Of a stretch of DNA of 64,000 nt, positions 9,926-17,964 are shown one piece after another. The notes below the pieces were generated by a model that saw nothing but the letters and a program-made list of their open reading frames with translations, searched no databases and was not told where the DNA came from. Within the stretch, counting starts at the first letter, position 1. Each line of letters opens with the position of its first letter. Position numbers and translations under genes: made by a program. Origin of the DNA: Staphylococcus rostri (lineage in GTDB: Bacteria; Bacillota; Bacilli; Staphylococcales; Staphylococcaceae); assembly GCF_002902145.1 (NCBI RefSeq), contig NZ_PPRF01000036.1, positions 16,541 through 80,540 on the forward strand, given 5' to 3'.

Positions 9926-10426
9926 CTATTTAGCATCTTTATACGCATTTAACTGATCAAAGTCTACAACGACTTGATCCATTCGCTTCGCTGTTTCTTT
10001 TAACACATTACGTGCTACCTTGTTGTTTGGATCTAACTTCAATATTTGTTTCGCCGTATTGAAGGCCTGCTTGTCAGAAATAACTGGTTCAGGAATCGCA
10101 TGTAACAGTAACATCTGTAGTAAACTTTTCACTTCTTGTCCTTCTGTCAGCTCAATAGACGCTTCTGCATGATAATATGCTGCGTCCATCGCACCTGGTA
10201 CATCGCTTAATGGATAAACGAGTAATAAGAAAGCAAGGTCGTGAATTTCAGACGTTTCATTTCCTTTGATCATATCGAGAAGGCACGTATAGTACATGAC
10301 ACTCTCTTGTTCGTGTGCACTTGAGATAAATGCCTCTTCAAATGCTAGAAAATCCGTTGCAGCCATTAAATTTTTAACTGATTCAAATTCACCGTTTAAC
10401 ACATGGTTTTTAATTAAATCTTTCAT
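9926..10426 (-). CDS. Conserved hypothetical helical (TPR-like) protein
   Basis: This is a 166-residue acidic cytosolic protein, predicted all-helical, with a C-terminal segment (ILKLDPNNKVARNVL) that reads like a tetratricopeptide repeat. I do not recognise a named family. The start MKDLIKN has GGAGGAGA directly upstream; an earlier in-frame ATG would add 21 residues without a ribosome site. It lies downstream of fhuG on the same strand, 117 bp away, and could be co-transcribed. Function unknown. Confidence 0.65.
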   Translation of the reverse strand: MKDLIKNHVLNGEFESVKNLMAATDFLAFEEAFISSAHEQESVMYYTCLLDMIKGNETSEIHDLAFLLLVYPLSDVPGAMDAAYYHAEASIELTEGQEVKSLLQMLLLHAIPEPVISDKQAFNTAKQILKLDPNNKVARNVLKETAKRMDQVVVDFDQLNAYKDAK

Positions 10427-10543
10427 GGCTCTCCTCCCGAACAAATCCTGTCTAAATTTCAGTATCTCTAGTGTACCACAAAATGACATTCAACGCTTGT
10501 ACAGAAGGTAAAAATTTGACGAATTCATACACATCTTTAATCG

Positions 10544-11560
10544 CTAAAGTGCACGTGTGCGATACATCAAGTATAAGAAGTACGGTGCACCTATAATTGC
10601 TACGACAACACCGGCTGGGACACCTGTTGGTTGCAAGACGACTTTACCAATCGTATCTGACACGACGAGTAACAACGCCCCTACCATTAACGCAATCGGT
10701 AAGAAAAGTTGATGGCGTGGTCCAACAATAGATTTCGCAATATGTGGTCCCATCAACCCGATAAAACCAATGGCACCGGCTACGGATACCGCTGCTGATG
10801 ATAACATAACCGCAATCAAGACAAGTACTAAACGTTCTTTATTTAATGAAACGCCGAGCGCAACGGCAATGTTTTCATTCGTGTTCAAAATATTGAGTGC
10901 TTCTGCTTTATAAAAGAGATACGGAATCAATATAATCAACCATGGTAGGAAACACCAGACAAATGGCCAACTATCGCCCCAAATATTACCGGCAAACCAT
11001 GTTGCGATAAATTCTGACTGGTCACGATCAAAAGTGGACATAATGGTCAATGCGCCACCTGATAATGCGGTAGACACACCAACGCCCACAAGTACCATAC
11101 TTGCTGGAGACAGCCCTTTTTCACCACTGTAACTAAAGGTAAAAATAAAGAGTGCTGTTAACAAACCGCCAACCATACTAATGAAAGGTAAGACGTATAC
11201 GAAGGAATCTGCATTAATTTGTCCAATTGCAATGAATAATGCAATCGCAAAGCCGCTTCCCGCATTGATGCCTAGAATACCTGGCTCCGCTAATGGGTTT
11301 TTCGTTACGCTTTGTAGCACAGCACCACTCATGCTTAATGCCATACCAGCAAGCAGTGTAATCATTACACGTGGCAAGCGGAAATCAATCAGAATCAGTT
11401 CATCCGCATATTCACCGTTACCGATTAATGTCTGCAAAATTTGGTTAAAAGACATTGAATATTCGCCTGTAGTCATACTCCACACAATTGCTGCAGCGAG
11501 TAATACTACAGAGGCTGTTAAAGTTATGCGTTGTTTAAGTTTATGCTTTGGATGAATCAT
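10544..11560 (-). CDS. fhuG: FhuG, ferric hydroxamate siderophore permease subunit
   Basis: This is a 338-residue FecCD-family permease with about nine helices. The conserved family segments NPLAEPGILGINAGSGFA and GFIGLMGPHIAKS (contact region for the ATPase) are clear. It is the last of fhuC-fhuB-fhuG; its ATG overlaps the fhuB stop (ATGA), so translation is coupled. With FhuB it forms the membrane channel for iron(III)-hydroxamate import. The operon is under the Fur box upstream of fhuC. Confidence 0.92.
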   Translation of the reverse strand: MIHPKHKLKQRITLTASVVLLAAAIVWSMTTGEYSMSFNQILQTLIGNGEYADELILIDFRLPRVMITLLAGMALSMSGAVLQSVTKNPLAEPGILGINAGSGFAIALFIAIGQINADSFVYVLPFISMVGGLLTALFIFTFSYSGEKGLSPASMVLVGVGVSTALSGGALTIMSTFDRDQSEFIATWFAGNIWGDSWPFVWCFLPWLIILIPYLFYKAEALNILNTNENIAVALGVSLNKERLVLVLIAVMLSSAAVSVAGAIGFIGLMGPHIAKSIVGPRHQLFLPIALMVGALLLVVSDTIGKVVLQPTGVPAGVVVAIIGAPYFLYLMYRTRAL

Positions 11561-12558
11561 ATCGTACGCCCCCCTTTACGAATGAGGTATAGGAAGTACG
11601 GAACGCCGATAAATGAAATAATGGCACTCATTGGCGCTTCACCGAGCATACGTGCCAATAAATCTGCTGATAATACGAGAATACCACCTAACACGGCAGC
11701 CATTGGGAGCACCTTAACATAATCGGTCCCTACAAGAAAACGAACAATGTGCGGTACGATTAAGCCTACAAAAGCAATTTGCCCAACCATTGCCACTGAA
11801 ATCCCAGCAAGCAACATCGTCACTAGTAAGCTAACACGTCGAATCATCCGCACATTTTGACCGAGTCCAGAGGCGAGTGTATCCCCAAGGCTTAATATTG
11901 TCAGCTGTCTGCTCATCAATATTAAGCATATAATCGCTAATAAAATAATCGGTGCACCAATTAACACCTGTTGCCAGTTCGTTCCTGAGACACCACCGGC
12001 ACTCCAAAAGTTAATGGATTGATTGAGACGGAAAATTAAGGCGATACCCTGGCTCAGCGCAGTTAACAACGCACTGACTGCTGCACCGGCAAGAATGAGG
12101 CGCATTGGGTTAAAACCGTCACGACGCGATGAACCTATCATCAATACAATCATGCCTCCAAATACGGCACCGGCAAAACCTGCCATAATCAATACTAAAA
12201 ATGGTGCGCCTGGATAAAATGCGAATGTCGTCGCTAAAGCAAATGCCGCGCCTGAGTTTAGACCGATTAAACTTGGGTCTGCCAAGCCATTTTTCGTGAC
12301 ACCTTGAATAACGGCACCCGCTGTCGCAAGCGATACGCCAACTAACACAGCACCAATATTTCGTGGAATCCGAATTTCTGAAATGACATTATGTGCTTGA
12401 TTGGTCGGATCATAGTGAATGATTGCCTCTATAATAGTCGCAACATGGACACGTGCCTCTCCCAAGACAACAGACAAGATAAACACTGCACATAATACAA
12501 TCAATCCCAGCAAAAATTGCAATGAAAAATTAAGATTGCTCACTTGTTTTCTTTTCAT
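11557..12558 (-). CDS. fhuB: FhuB, ferric hydroxamate siderophore permease subunit
   Basis: This 333-residue FecCD-family permease has the signatures NGLADPSLIGLNSGAAFA and GFVG-like AFVGLIVPHIVRF. It starts 18 bp after fhuC and overlaps fhuG by 4 bp. It pairs with FhuG as the transmembrane heterodimer of the siderophore importer. The order and length match S. aureus fhuCBG. The binding lipoproteins FhuD1/D2 are not in the window, as expected since they are encoded elsewhere in staphylococci. Confidence 0.92.
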   Translation of the reverse strand: MKRKQVSNLNFSLQFLLGLIVLCAVFILSVVLGEARVHVATIIEAIIHYDPTNQAHNVISEIRIPRNIGAVLVGVSLATAGAVIQGVTKNGLADPSLIGLNSGAAFALATTFAFYPGAPFLVLIMAGFAGAVFGGMIVLMIGSSRRDGFNPMRLILAGAAVSALLTALSQGIALIFRLNQSINFWSAGGVSGTNWQQVLIGAPIILLAIICLILMSRQLTILSLGDTLASGLGQNVRMIRRVSLLVTMLLAGISVAMVGQIAFVGLIVPHIVRFLVGTDYVKVLPMAAVLGGILVLSADLLARMLGEAPMSAIISFIGVPYFLYLIRKGGRTI

Positions 12559-12576
12559 TCAAAACTTCCTCTATGT

Positions 12577-13380
12577 CTATAGTTTGTCATAATGCTTACA
12601 TAATAGATTGTATGTGATGAGCATCGGTTTGCCCGTTCTTGGGTCTGTGCTCAATTCTGCATCAATGTTAAACACTTCTTCTAATATTTCGTTATTAAGT
12701 ACTTCATGTGTCGTACCTTGTTTAATGATTTCGCCCTTTTTCATCGCGATTAAATGATCTGAAAAACGAATCGCTTGGTTAATATCGTGTAATACCATGA
12801 TAATTGTTGTGCCGTGTTCAGCATTTAGTTCTTGAACGAGCTCTAAAATTTCAAGTTGATGTGAAATGTCTAAGTACGTTGTCGGTTCGTCTAAAAAGAT
12901 AATATCTGTTTTTTGTGCCAATGCCATCGCAATCCACACACGCTGACGTTGACCCCCACTCAAGTCATTCACTGCACGGTGTTTAAAATCAATCGTGCCT
13001 GTCACACGCATCGCCCAATCAATTTCTTCTTTATCCTTCTCACTCAATCTCCCAAAACCTTTTTGATGTGGAAAGCGTCCGTACGATACAAGTTCGCCTG
13101 CAGTGAGCCCATCTGCCACATCAGGTGATTGTGGTAAAATGGCGATTTTTTTCGCGACTTCTTTCGTCGGTTGCGTTTGAATATTTTTACCGTCTAAGCA
13201 GATTTCACCGCTCTTCGTATTTAATAATCGTGATAGTGCCTTGAGTAACGTTGATTTACCACAACCATTCGGTCCAATAATGGAAGTGATCTGACCTTCG
13301 GGTATTGTGACGTCTAAGTTGTTCACAATCACGCGATCGCCGTAACCAATTGTTACCTCTTTCCCCGTTAATCTGCTCAT
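12577..13380 (-). CDS. fhuC: FhuC, siderophore transport ATPase
   Basis: This is a 267-residue ABC ATPase of the FepC/FhuC type. Walker A GPNGCGKST is at 36-44, the signature is LSGGQRQRVWIAMA, and Walker B is IIFLDEPTTYLD. In S. aureus FhuC also energises staphyloferrin uptake (Hts, Sir), so it may serve permeases lacking their own ATPase, such as the FecCD gene at 50807-51769 in this window. It is the first gene of the operon and follows a promoter overlapped by a Fur box. Confidence 0.94.
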   Translation of the reverse strand: MSRLTGKEVTIGYGDRVIVNNLDVTIPEGQITSIIGPNGCGKSTLLKALSRLLNTKSGEICLDGKNIQTQPTKEVAKKIAILPQSPDVADGLTAGELVSYGRFPHQKGFGRLSEKDKEEIDWAMRVTGTIDFKHRAVNDLSGGQRQRVWIAMALAQKTDIIFLDEPTTYLDISHQLEILELVQELNAEHGTTIIMVLHDINQAIRFSDHLIAMKKGEIIKQGTTHEVLNNEILEEVFNIDAELSTDPRTGKPMLITYNLLCKHYDKL

Positions 13381-13438
13381 TTGTCTCCCTCTTTCTCTAT
13401 ATAATACCTCTCATTTATATCAATCGTTCCATCTTATT

Positions 13439-13468
13439 GAGAATGATTATCATGCTTGACGTATTATA
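13439..13468 (-). promoter_or_regulatory. fhuCBG promoter with Fur box
   Basis: On the minus strand an extended -10 (TGGTATAAT; TATAAT is the complement of 13463-13468) is followed at the likely start site by a Fur box at 13439-13457, matching the 19-bp consensus in 15 positions. The -35 (TAGTCA) is weak. Fur with iron would block initiation directly. The leader to fhuC is about 60 nt. Confidence 0.8.
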
Positions 13469-13532
13469 CCATTTTTTTAGGCAGATGACTAACTGTTTTG
13501 TGTTACGCTTACATTACGTTTACATAAACAAA

Positions 13533-13567
13533 AAAGCGGTACGCACTATGGAAATGCATACCACTTT
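13533..13567 (-). terminator. Terminator of the YitT-family gene
   Basis: The stem AAAGTGGTATGCA / TGCGTACCGCTTT (minus-strand reading, two G-U pairs) is followed by TTTTTTGTTT. It starts 15 bp after the gene's stop codon. Confidence 0.85.
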
Positions 13568-13582
13568 CATTCATTTATATTA

Positions 13583-14416
13583 TTAGTCTTCTACCCAGAA
13601 ACCATTACCATAAACATCACGAACATCATGGACAACGACAAATGCATCGGCGTCTATTTTGCGAATCATGCGCTTAGTTCGTGATAACTGTGTCTTACTA
13701 ATTACAGCGTATAAGACATCCGTTTCTCGTTTTGAAAAGTAGCCGCGGCCATTTAATATCGTAATACCGCGACCGATGTCTTCATCAATCATTTTCGCAA
13801 TGCGATCGGGTGACTTAGAAATAATCGTCACAGCTTTTTTAGGATTTAAACCTTCAATTACAAAGTCCATTACTTTCGTGCCGATATATAAACTGATGAC
13901 TGTCACTAATGCGCGATCTAACGGAATAACCGTAAGTGAGATGAGTACGACGATTAAGTCAAAAAATAACAACGCATATGGCGTACTCACATCTAAGTAT
14001 TTATTGGCAATGCGTGCTAAAATCGTCGTGCCTGCTGTTGTACCACCTGCCAACACAATAATCCCTATGCCGAGTCCAACGGCTGAACCACCGAACACCG
14101 CATTAATCATAATATTATCTGTGTGGACTTGCCATGACTCAGTCAAGCTCAAAAATAGTGAAATGAGCACTGTCGCAACGATTGTTAAATACATACTGCG
14201 TTTACTTAGGAACTTATAACCAATCACAATAAGCACTGCGTTGACCACAAAGTTCGTCACAGCTGGAGAAACATGGAATGCATAATATAAAATAATAGCC
14301 AAACCAGTTACGCCACCTTCACCTAAGTCACCAGCGATGATGAAAGCATTGACGCCTACCGCAAAGATTAATGAACCTACAAATACTAATATTAAATCCC
14401 TAACTGTTCGTTTCAC
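13583..14416 (-). CDS. YitT family membrane protein (DUF161 + DUF2179)
   Basis: The protein has about 277 residues. Five to six N-terminal membrane helices (DUF161) are followed by a C-terminal soluble DUF2179 domain (about 200-277) ending in VVVHDVRDVYGNGF. Family function is unclear; some members are linked to transport or spore/stress traits. I chose the GTG start at 14416 (VKRTVRDL) because GAAGGG lies 10 bp ahead; an ATG at 14458 would add 14 polar residues. It is monocistronic, between fhuC and the RsaD-like RNA. Confidence 0.8.
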   Translation of the reverse strand: MKRTVRDLILVFVGSLIFAVGVNAFIIAGDLGEGGVTGLAIILYYAFHVSPAVTNFVVNAVLIVIGYKFLSKRSMYLTIVATVLISLFLSLTESWQVHTDNIMINAVFGGSAVGLGIGIIVLAGGTTAGTTILARIANKYLDVSTPYALLFFDLIVVLISLTVIPLDRALVTVISLYIGTKVMDFVIEGLNPKKAVTIISKSPDRIAKMIDEDIGRGITILNGRGYFSKRETDVLYAVISKTQLSRTKRMIRKIDADAFVVVHDVRDVYGNGFWVED

Positions 14417-14584
14417 CCAATCACACCCTTCTGCTGAAATTACCTTATCATAAGTCATACTATCACAAAATTGTCACATAACGAAACTGCGCAACATCAA
14501 TTTTCATAAAGCACTCAAAATAATTCGTAAGTTTTCTGACTTTTTAGTTTACTTATCGTTCGACCTTCTGTATAATTAGAATTA

Positions 14585-14751
14585 CCTTATTGGTTGTTTA
14601 ATACAACAAATAGGATATCTCCTTTGTGTTGTTTATAGTGAGAATAGTTTTGCTCATAGGTAGGTATTGGCTCGAGTACCTACCTTTATGATTTATTTCC
14701 CGTGAAGGACGAACCTGCAGTGATGGTACTGTGTGTTCGTCCTTCTTTTAA
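14585..14751 (+). ncRNA. rsaD: RsaD-like small regulatory RNA
   Basis: A TATAAT box at 14573-14578 (weak -35) is followed by about 165 nt with no ORF and three hairpins: about 14602-14633; 14660-14687 (AGGTAGGTA/TACCTACCT); and a terminator (GAAGGACGAAC/GTTCGTCCTTC, 14704-14747, then TTTTAAT). Between the second and third hairpins is an unpaired TTTCCCG, the C-rich motif of staphylococcal Rsa RNAs. From memory, RsaD of S. aureus lies in the abcA-nupC-fhu neighbourhood and is about 175 nt. Identity rests on locus, size and motif, without alignment; the 5' end is inferred. Confidence 0.55.
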
Positions 14752-14754
14752 TAA

Positions 14755-14784
14755 AAAAACCGCATCCATTAAAGACACGGTTTT
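14755..14784 (-). terminator. Terminator of the Panacea-linked pair
   Basis: On the minus strand AAAACCGTG...GCGGTTTT is followed by a run of seven T. It lies 24 bp after the 119-residue ORF and directly abuts the tail of the sRNA terminator. Confidence 0.75.
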
Positions 14785-14807
14785 GTGTATATATTATTGT
14801 GGTGATA

Positions 14808-15167
14808 TTAGTAATTAGATTGAATCAGTTTTGGATTATGCTGAAATAGTTCAGCTTTGCTTATTTTACAATTTTGAATGTGTAAGTTAGACGCTTCAAT
14901 TGATAATCTTTTCTCTTTAATTTCATTGAATATGTCGTTAGGTAAGTTCCTGTGCTTTAATCGCATCATTTCAGGAAAATACTCACAATAAAACATTTCA
15001 TAGCAATTGATTGCAGTCGTAATTCTAAAACCACATGCTTTGCTTTGTTCATAAGTTAAAATGTGATAGAGTGACTTTGAAATTTCTATGTTTGATATAT
15101 TGAATTTTGCTTTGTTAACTACATTTTCAGTTTCAAAAAAATACAAGTTATGATTATCTTTATTCAT
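14808..15167 (-). CDS. Hypothetical protein, candidate toxin partner of the Panacea protein
   Basis: This is a 119-residue soluble protein. I recognise no family; it has no signal peptide or membrane helix and carries four scattered Cys. It follows the Panacea-domain gene by 51 bp on the same strand and the two share one terminator. PanA-type antitoxins are known to neutralise many unrelated small toxins encoded next door, so a toxin role is inferred from position only. Its base composition is distinctly AT-rich compared with the neighbouring nupC and fhu genes, suggesting transfer. The ribosome site (GCGGGA) is weak. Confidence 0.6.
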   Translation of the reverse strand: MNKDNHNLYFFETENVVNKAKFNISNIEISKSLYHILTYEQSKACGFRITTAINCYEMFYCEYFPEMMRLKHRNLPNDIFNEIKEKRLSIEASNLHIQNCKISKAELFQHNPKLIQSNY

Positions 15168-15218
15168 AACTATAAATTGTCCCGCTCGAACTTTACTTTA
15201 GCAATAAATACTGAGCCG

Positions 15219-15851
15219 TCATGCATAAATCAATCTCCCATCAATTTTCTCAACAAAAATGCTGTCTTCTTCTCCTTCAAGTCCTTCTAACTCTTTATAG
15301 TCCCCTTCGTCCAACACCATACTTTCATCATAGACAAAAACATTGTCGCCAATTCTACTCACAATGTATTTATCTAGATCAATTTGACGATATATATCGT
15401 ATATATCTCTCACTCTCGCTTTTTCTATCTCGGTTAAATCTTCAAAGTTGAGCCGTGGATTATAGTCGCTTTTTTCACAATCCTCTTTTCTATTCTTCCA
15501 AGGTGATTGTTCGTGAGTTAAATCTGTTAAGTACTGAGATGAGTAAGTGCCAAAAGCAAACTTAATAATTTTCAATAAGTTCAACGTTTCACTTGATATT
15601 TTTCCATTATCAGATTTAATGGATGACAATGAACCGTATTTGTGATCGATATAAATAGATTGGTATACAGGTCCATTTGTATAACCTATTGGCTGTTCAT
15701 CTACTAGTTTTTCGTGGTTAATTGTGTAATTCATCATATCTGCAAAATAAATTAATTTGTTTAATGTCAAATTACCATCATAGCTGTTTTCTCCACTAGT
15801 CATGGTATTTTCTACAAACCATTTAGCAATAGTATTAACTCGATAAGTCAT
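15219..15851 (-). CDS. Panacea (DUF4065/SocA-like) domain antitoxin-type protein
   Basis: This is a 210-residue protein. The N-terminal half has the DUF4065/Panacea pattern: an AKWFVEN helix, LNKLIYFADMMNYT, a YTNGPVYQSIY element, and a later LTDLTHEQSPWKN segment. Such proteins (GepA, SocA, PanA) act as antitoxins or protease adaptors. A strong AGGAGGGG ribosome site marks the ATG at 15851; a longer in-frame ORF from 15962 runs through a dispersed repeat and is unlikely. It sits between nupC and the RsaD-like RNA, where S. aureus has none that I recall. Confidence 0.8.
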   Translation of the reverse strand: MTYRVNTIAKWFVENTMTSGENSYDGNLTLNKLIYFADMMNYTINHEKLVDEQPIGYTNGPVYQSIYIDHKYGSLSSIKSDNGKISSETLNLLKIIKFAFGTYSSQYLTDLTHEQSPWKNRKEDCEKSDYNPRLNFEDLTEIEKARVRDIYDIYRQIDLDKYIVSRIGDNVFVYDESMVLDEGDYKELEGLEGEEDSIFVEKIDGRLIYA

Positions 15852-15904
15852 ATGATCCCCTCCTCGTTCAAACCTATTTTTCACATCTTTTATCGCTAAA
15901 AATA

Positions 15905-15945
15905 GGTTTAAAAGGGCTGGGAAACCTATAAATAGTATCCCAACC
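15905..15945. repeat. Short copy of a dispersed staphylococcal intergenic repeat
   Basis: The segment contains GGGCTGGGAAACCTATAAA...TCCCAACCTC, sharing the GGGAAACCTATAAA core with the repeat at about 47180-47212. On the minus strand it folds as GGTTGGGA/TCCCAGCC, placing a hairpin in the leader between the Panacea promoter and its start codon. Confidence 0.55.
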
Positions 15946-16014
15946 TCATCGTAAAATTTCATCTATGTGCAGTGTGAAGAGTATCTTATTGCAGGTGCTA
16001 CATTGCTTATATAT

Positions 16015-16045
16015 ATTATATAAAACTACAAGTACGCTATGTCAA
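16015..16045 (-). promoter_or_regulatory. Promoter of the Panacea operon
   Basis: A consensus TTGACA (16040-16045) is followed after 17 bp by TATATA, overlapping TATAAT (16015-16022). The start site would be about 155 nt before the Panacea ATG, leaving a long structured leader. Confidence 0.75.
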
Positions 16046-16084
16046 TTGTATATACGCACAATTATTTACTGATAACCATAAAAA

Positions 16085-16121
16085 AAACACGCCCGCTTCT
16101 CCATCGATAACGAACGTGTTT
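16085..16121 (-). terminator. Terminator of nupC
   Basis: AAACACG/CGTGTTT arms are separated by a 20-nt segment and followed on the minus strand by a run of T. It begins 15 bp after the nupC stop. Confidence 0.75.
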
Positions 16122-16135
16122 CTCCTTTTATTAAC

Positions 16136-17362
16136 TTACCATGCAAATAAGCCTACAAATCCTGCTGTTAAGAGTGATACTAAAATCCCTGCTAATAACA
16201 TCATCGGCACATATTTAGATACAAAGTCAGACGTTTTCTCATTAACAATCCCTTTCAATGTACCAATAATCATACCGATTGTTGAGAAGTTAGCAAATGA
16301 AATTAAGAATGTTGAAATGACTGCACGACGATGTGGATCATAGCTGTTCACTTCACCCGCGATTTCACCCATCACGACAAATTCATTCGTTACAATCTTC
16401 TTCGCCATTTGTTGTGCAACGATCCATGCATCATCAAAAGGCAAACCAAGTAACAATGCGAATGGATACATGAATACACCTAAGATTTGGTTCAAGCCAA
16501 AACCACCTTTAAGATGCATTAATGATGCGATGCCACCTGTAATTAAGTGGATTAAGCGATCTGCCAATTCAGCTAATGCAACAAAGCTGATAACAAACGC
16601 AATAATGATTAATACAAGCTTTCCGGCATTTAATACAGAATCTCCTAAGAATGAGAAGAACGGTTGACGTGCTTCATTAGAACGTATGTCGTAAATAATA
16701 TCTTCATCCGCTTCAATCTTCACTGGATTTAAAATAGATGCGACAATCATCGCATTGACAATGTTTAATGGAATCGCTGTTAAAACGAGCTCTCCTGGAA
16801 TCATTGTCACATAGGCACCGACAATGGCACCAGAGACTGAACTCATAGACATCATCGCAAGTGTAAGTACACGTGCTTCGTTCATACGTTTCAATTGTTC
16901 ACTTGAAACCGCCAATGCTTCAGTATTCCCCAAGAACATCATCTCAATACCGAAGAAAGACTCAAACTTTGGTTGACGTGTTACTTTAGCAAGTACCCAA
17001 CCGATACCACGAATCATCCATGGTAAAATGCGTAAATACATTAAAATATCAAAAAGTGGTACGACTAACAAGATTGGCAATAAAGCAGATACTGCCATAT
17101 CCATTTGTTTGCCTGCCGTAAAACTACTAAACGCAAAGCCAATACCTGCAAATGCTGCATTAATTACCCAGGAAATACCTGCTGCTGCTTTTTCAACAAC
17201 AAATGTACCTGCTGGGAAATATACGAAAAACCATGCCAAGATTAAGTTAAGCACAACTAAAACTGCCACAGAACCCCACTGAATATTTTTACGATCGCGT
17301 GAGAAAATAACAGCAACACCTAAAAATACCAGTAAACCTATGATATTAATTAATAAGAACAT
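16136..17362 (-). CDS. nupC: NupC-type concentrative nucleoside transporter (CNT family)
   Basis: This is a 408-residue protein with the CNT layout: about three N-terminal helices, the nucleoside-site region GIEMMFLGNTEALAV, and a C-terminal core containing GEIAGEVNSYDPHRRAVIST. It imports nucleosides with H+ or Na+. The start MFLLINIIG follows GAGGTAGGGG; the longer frame upstream is not plausible. It is a single gene with its own promoter and terminator, downstream of the feo promoter region on the opposite strand. Confidence 0.9.
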   Translation of the reverse strand: MFLLINIIGLLVFLGVAVIFSRDRKNIQWGSVAVLVVLNLILAWFFVYFPAGTFVVEKAAAGISWVINAAFAGIGFAFSSFTAGKQMDMAVSALLPILLVVPLFDILMYLRILPWMIRGIGWVLAKVTRQPKFESFFGIEMMFLGNTEALAVSSEQLKRMNEARVLTLAMMSMSSVSGAIVGAYVTMIPGELVLTAIPLNIVNAMIVASILNPVKIEADEDIIYDIRSNEARQPFFSFLGDSVLNAGKLVLIIIAFVISFVALAELADRLIHLITGGIASLMHLKGGFGLNQILGVFMYPFALLLGLPFDDAWIVAQQMAKKIVTNEFVVMGEIAGEVNSYDPHRRAVISTFLISFANFSTIGMIIGTLKGIVNEKTSDFVSKYVPMMLLAGILVSLLTAGFVGLFAW

Positions 17363-17408
17363 AACCCCTACCTCTAACCTTTCAAATATTTTAAATGAAA
17401 TCAAAGTT

Positions 17409-17437
17409 ATTATAACACGTGCTATTAGTTGTGAAAA
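17409..17437 (-). promoter_or_regulatory. Probable nupC promoter
   Basis: On the minus strand TTTTCA (17432-17437), 17 bp and TATAAT (17409-17414) precede nupC by about 45 nt. The rest of the nupC-feoA intergenic region (17438-17660) shows no ORF and no further structure I can support. Confidence 0.5.
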
Positions 17438-17687
17438 TGCAATTTGTGTGTCATGCAACATTACACTAAATAATAATAAAAATGCTGCCACAACTTTAAT
17501 GTAATAACACTTGGCTATTTAACAACTATGTATGGCATATGCACAATTCAATCATGCACTGTCATATTCTACTTATCCTTATTTTTCTAAGATAATGTCA
17601 TGAATTCCCTTTCATTTTTCGATAATTTTACACATTTGGCACTGAAAAGCTATTGCCACACCTTTTAAATAAAGGTATTCTATAAAT

Positions 17688-17706
17688 GAAAATGATTATC
17701 ATTAAT
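17688..17706 (+). promoter_or_regulatory. Fur box of feoAB
   Basis: This 19-bp site around the core AATGATTATCATT matches the Fur consensus in 16 positions and is 21 bp before the feoA start. A promoter (TTGCCA, 17 bp, TATTCT, about 17653-17681) ends just ahead of it, so Fur would cover the start site. Confidence 0.85.
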
Positions 17707-17727
17707 GTTTAAGAAGTAGGTGATTGT

Positions 17728-17964
17728 ATGATTCACGTAGCAAATGCTGAAGTAGGCACGCCATACCGTATCAAATCTCTAAATACAAATAATATGCAAT
17801 TAAAGCACCGATTACGTGCACTCGGTTGTATTGAAGGTTGTGAAGTTTCAATACATCAAAAAGGACTTTTCAAAGGCCCTTGCACACTTAACGTCAACGG
17901 TCAACAAATCTGTGTCCGTAACTGTGATGCCTGCGATATTCGCCTGGAGCACAAATATGAGTAG
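17728..17964 (+). CDS. feoA: FeoA, ferrous iron transport accessory protein
   Basis: This 78-residue small SH3-like protein has the FeoA motif [14 protein letters not shown]. FeoA works with the FeoB channel in Fe2+ uptake. The C-terminus carries three Cys (CVRNCDACD). It overlaps feoB by 8 bp, so the two are coupled. A Fur box lies just upstream. Confidence 0.9.
   Translation: MIHVANAEVGTPYRIKSLNTNNMQLKHRLRALGCIEGCEVSIHQKGLFKGPCTLNVNGQQICVRNCDACDIRLEHKYE

Noticed and set aside
15852..15962. Longer N-terminus for the Panacea protein from an upstream ATG
   Set aside because: It would translate through a dispersed repeat hairpin, while a strong AGGAGGGG site marks the shorter start that matches the family.
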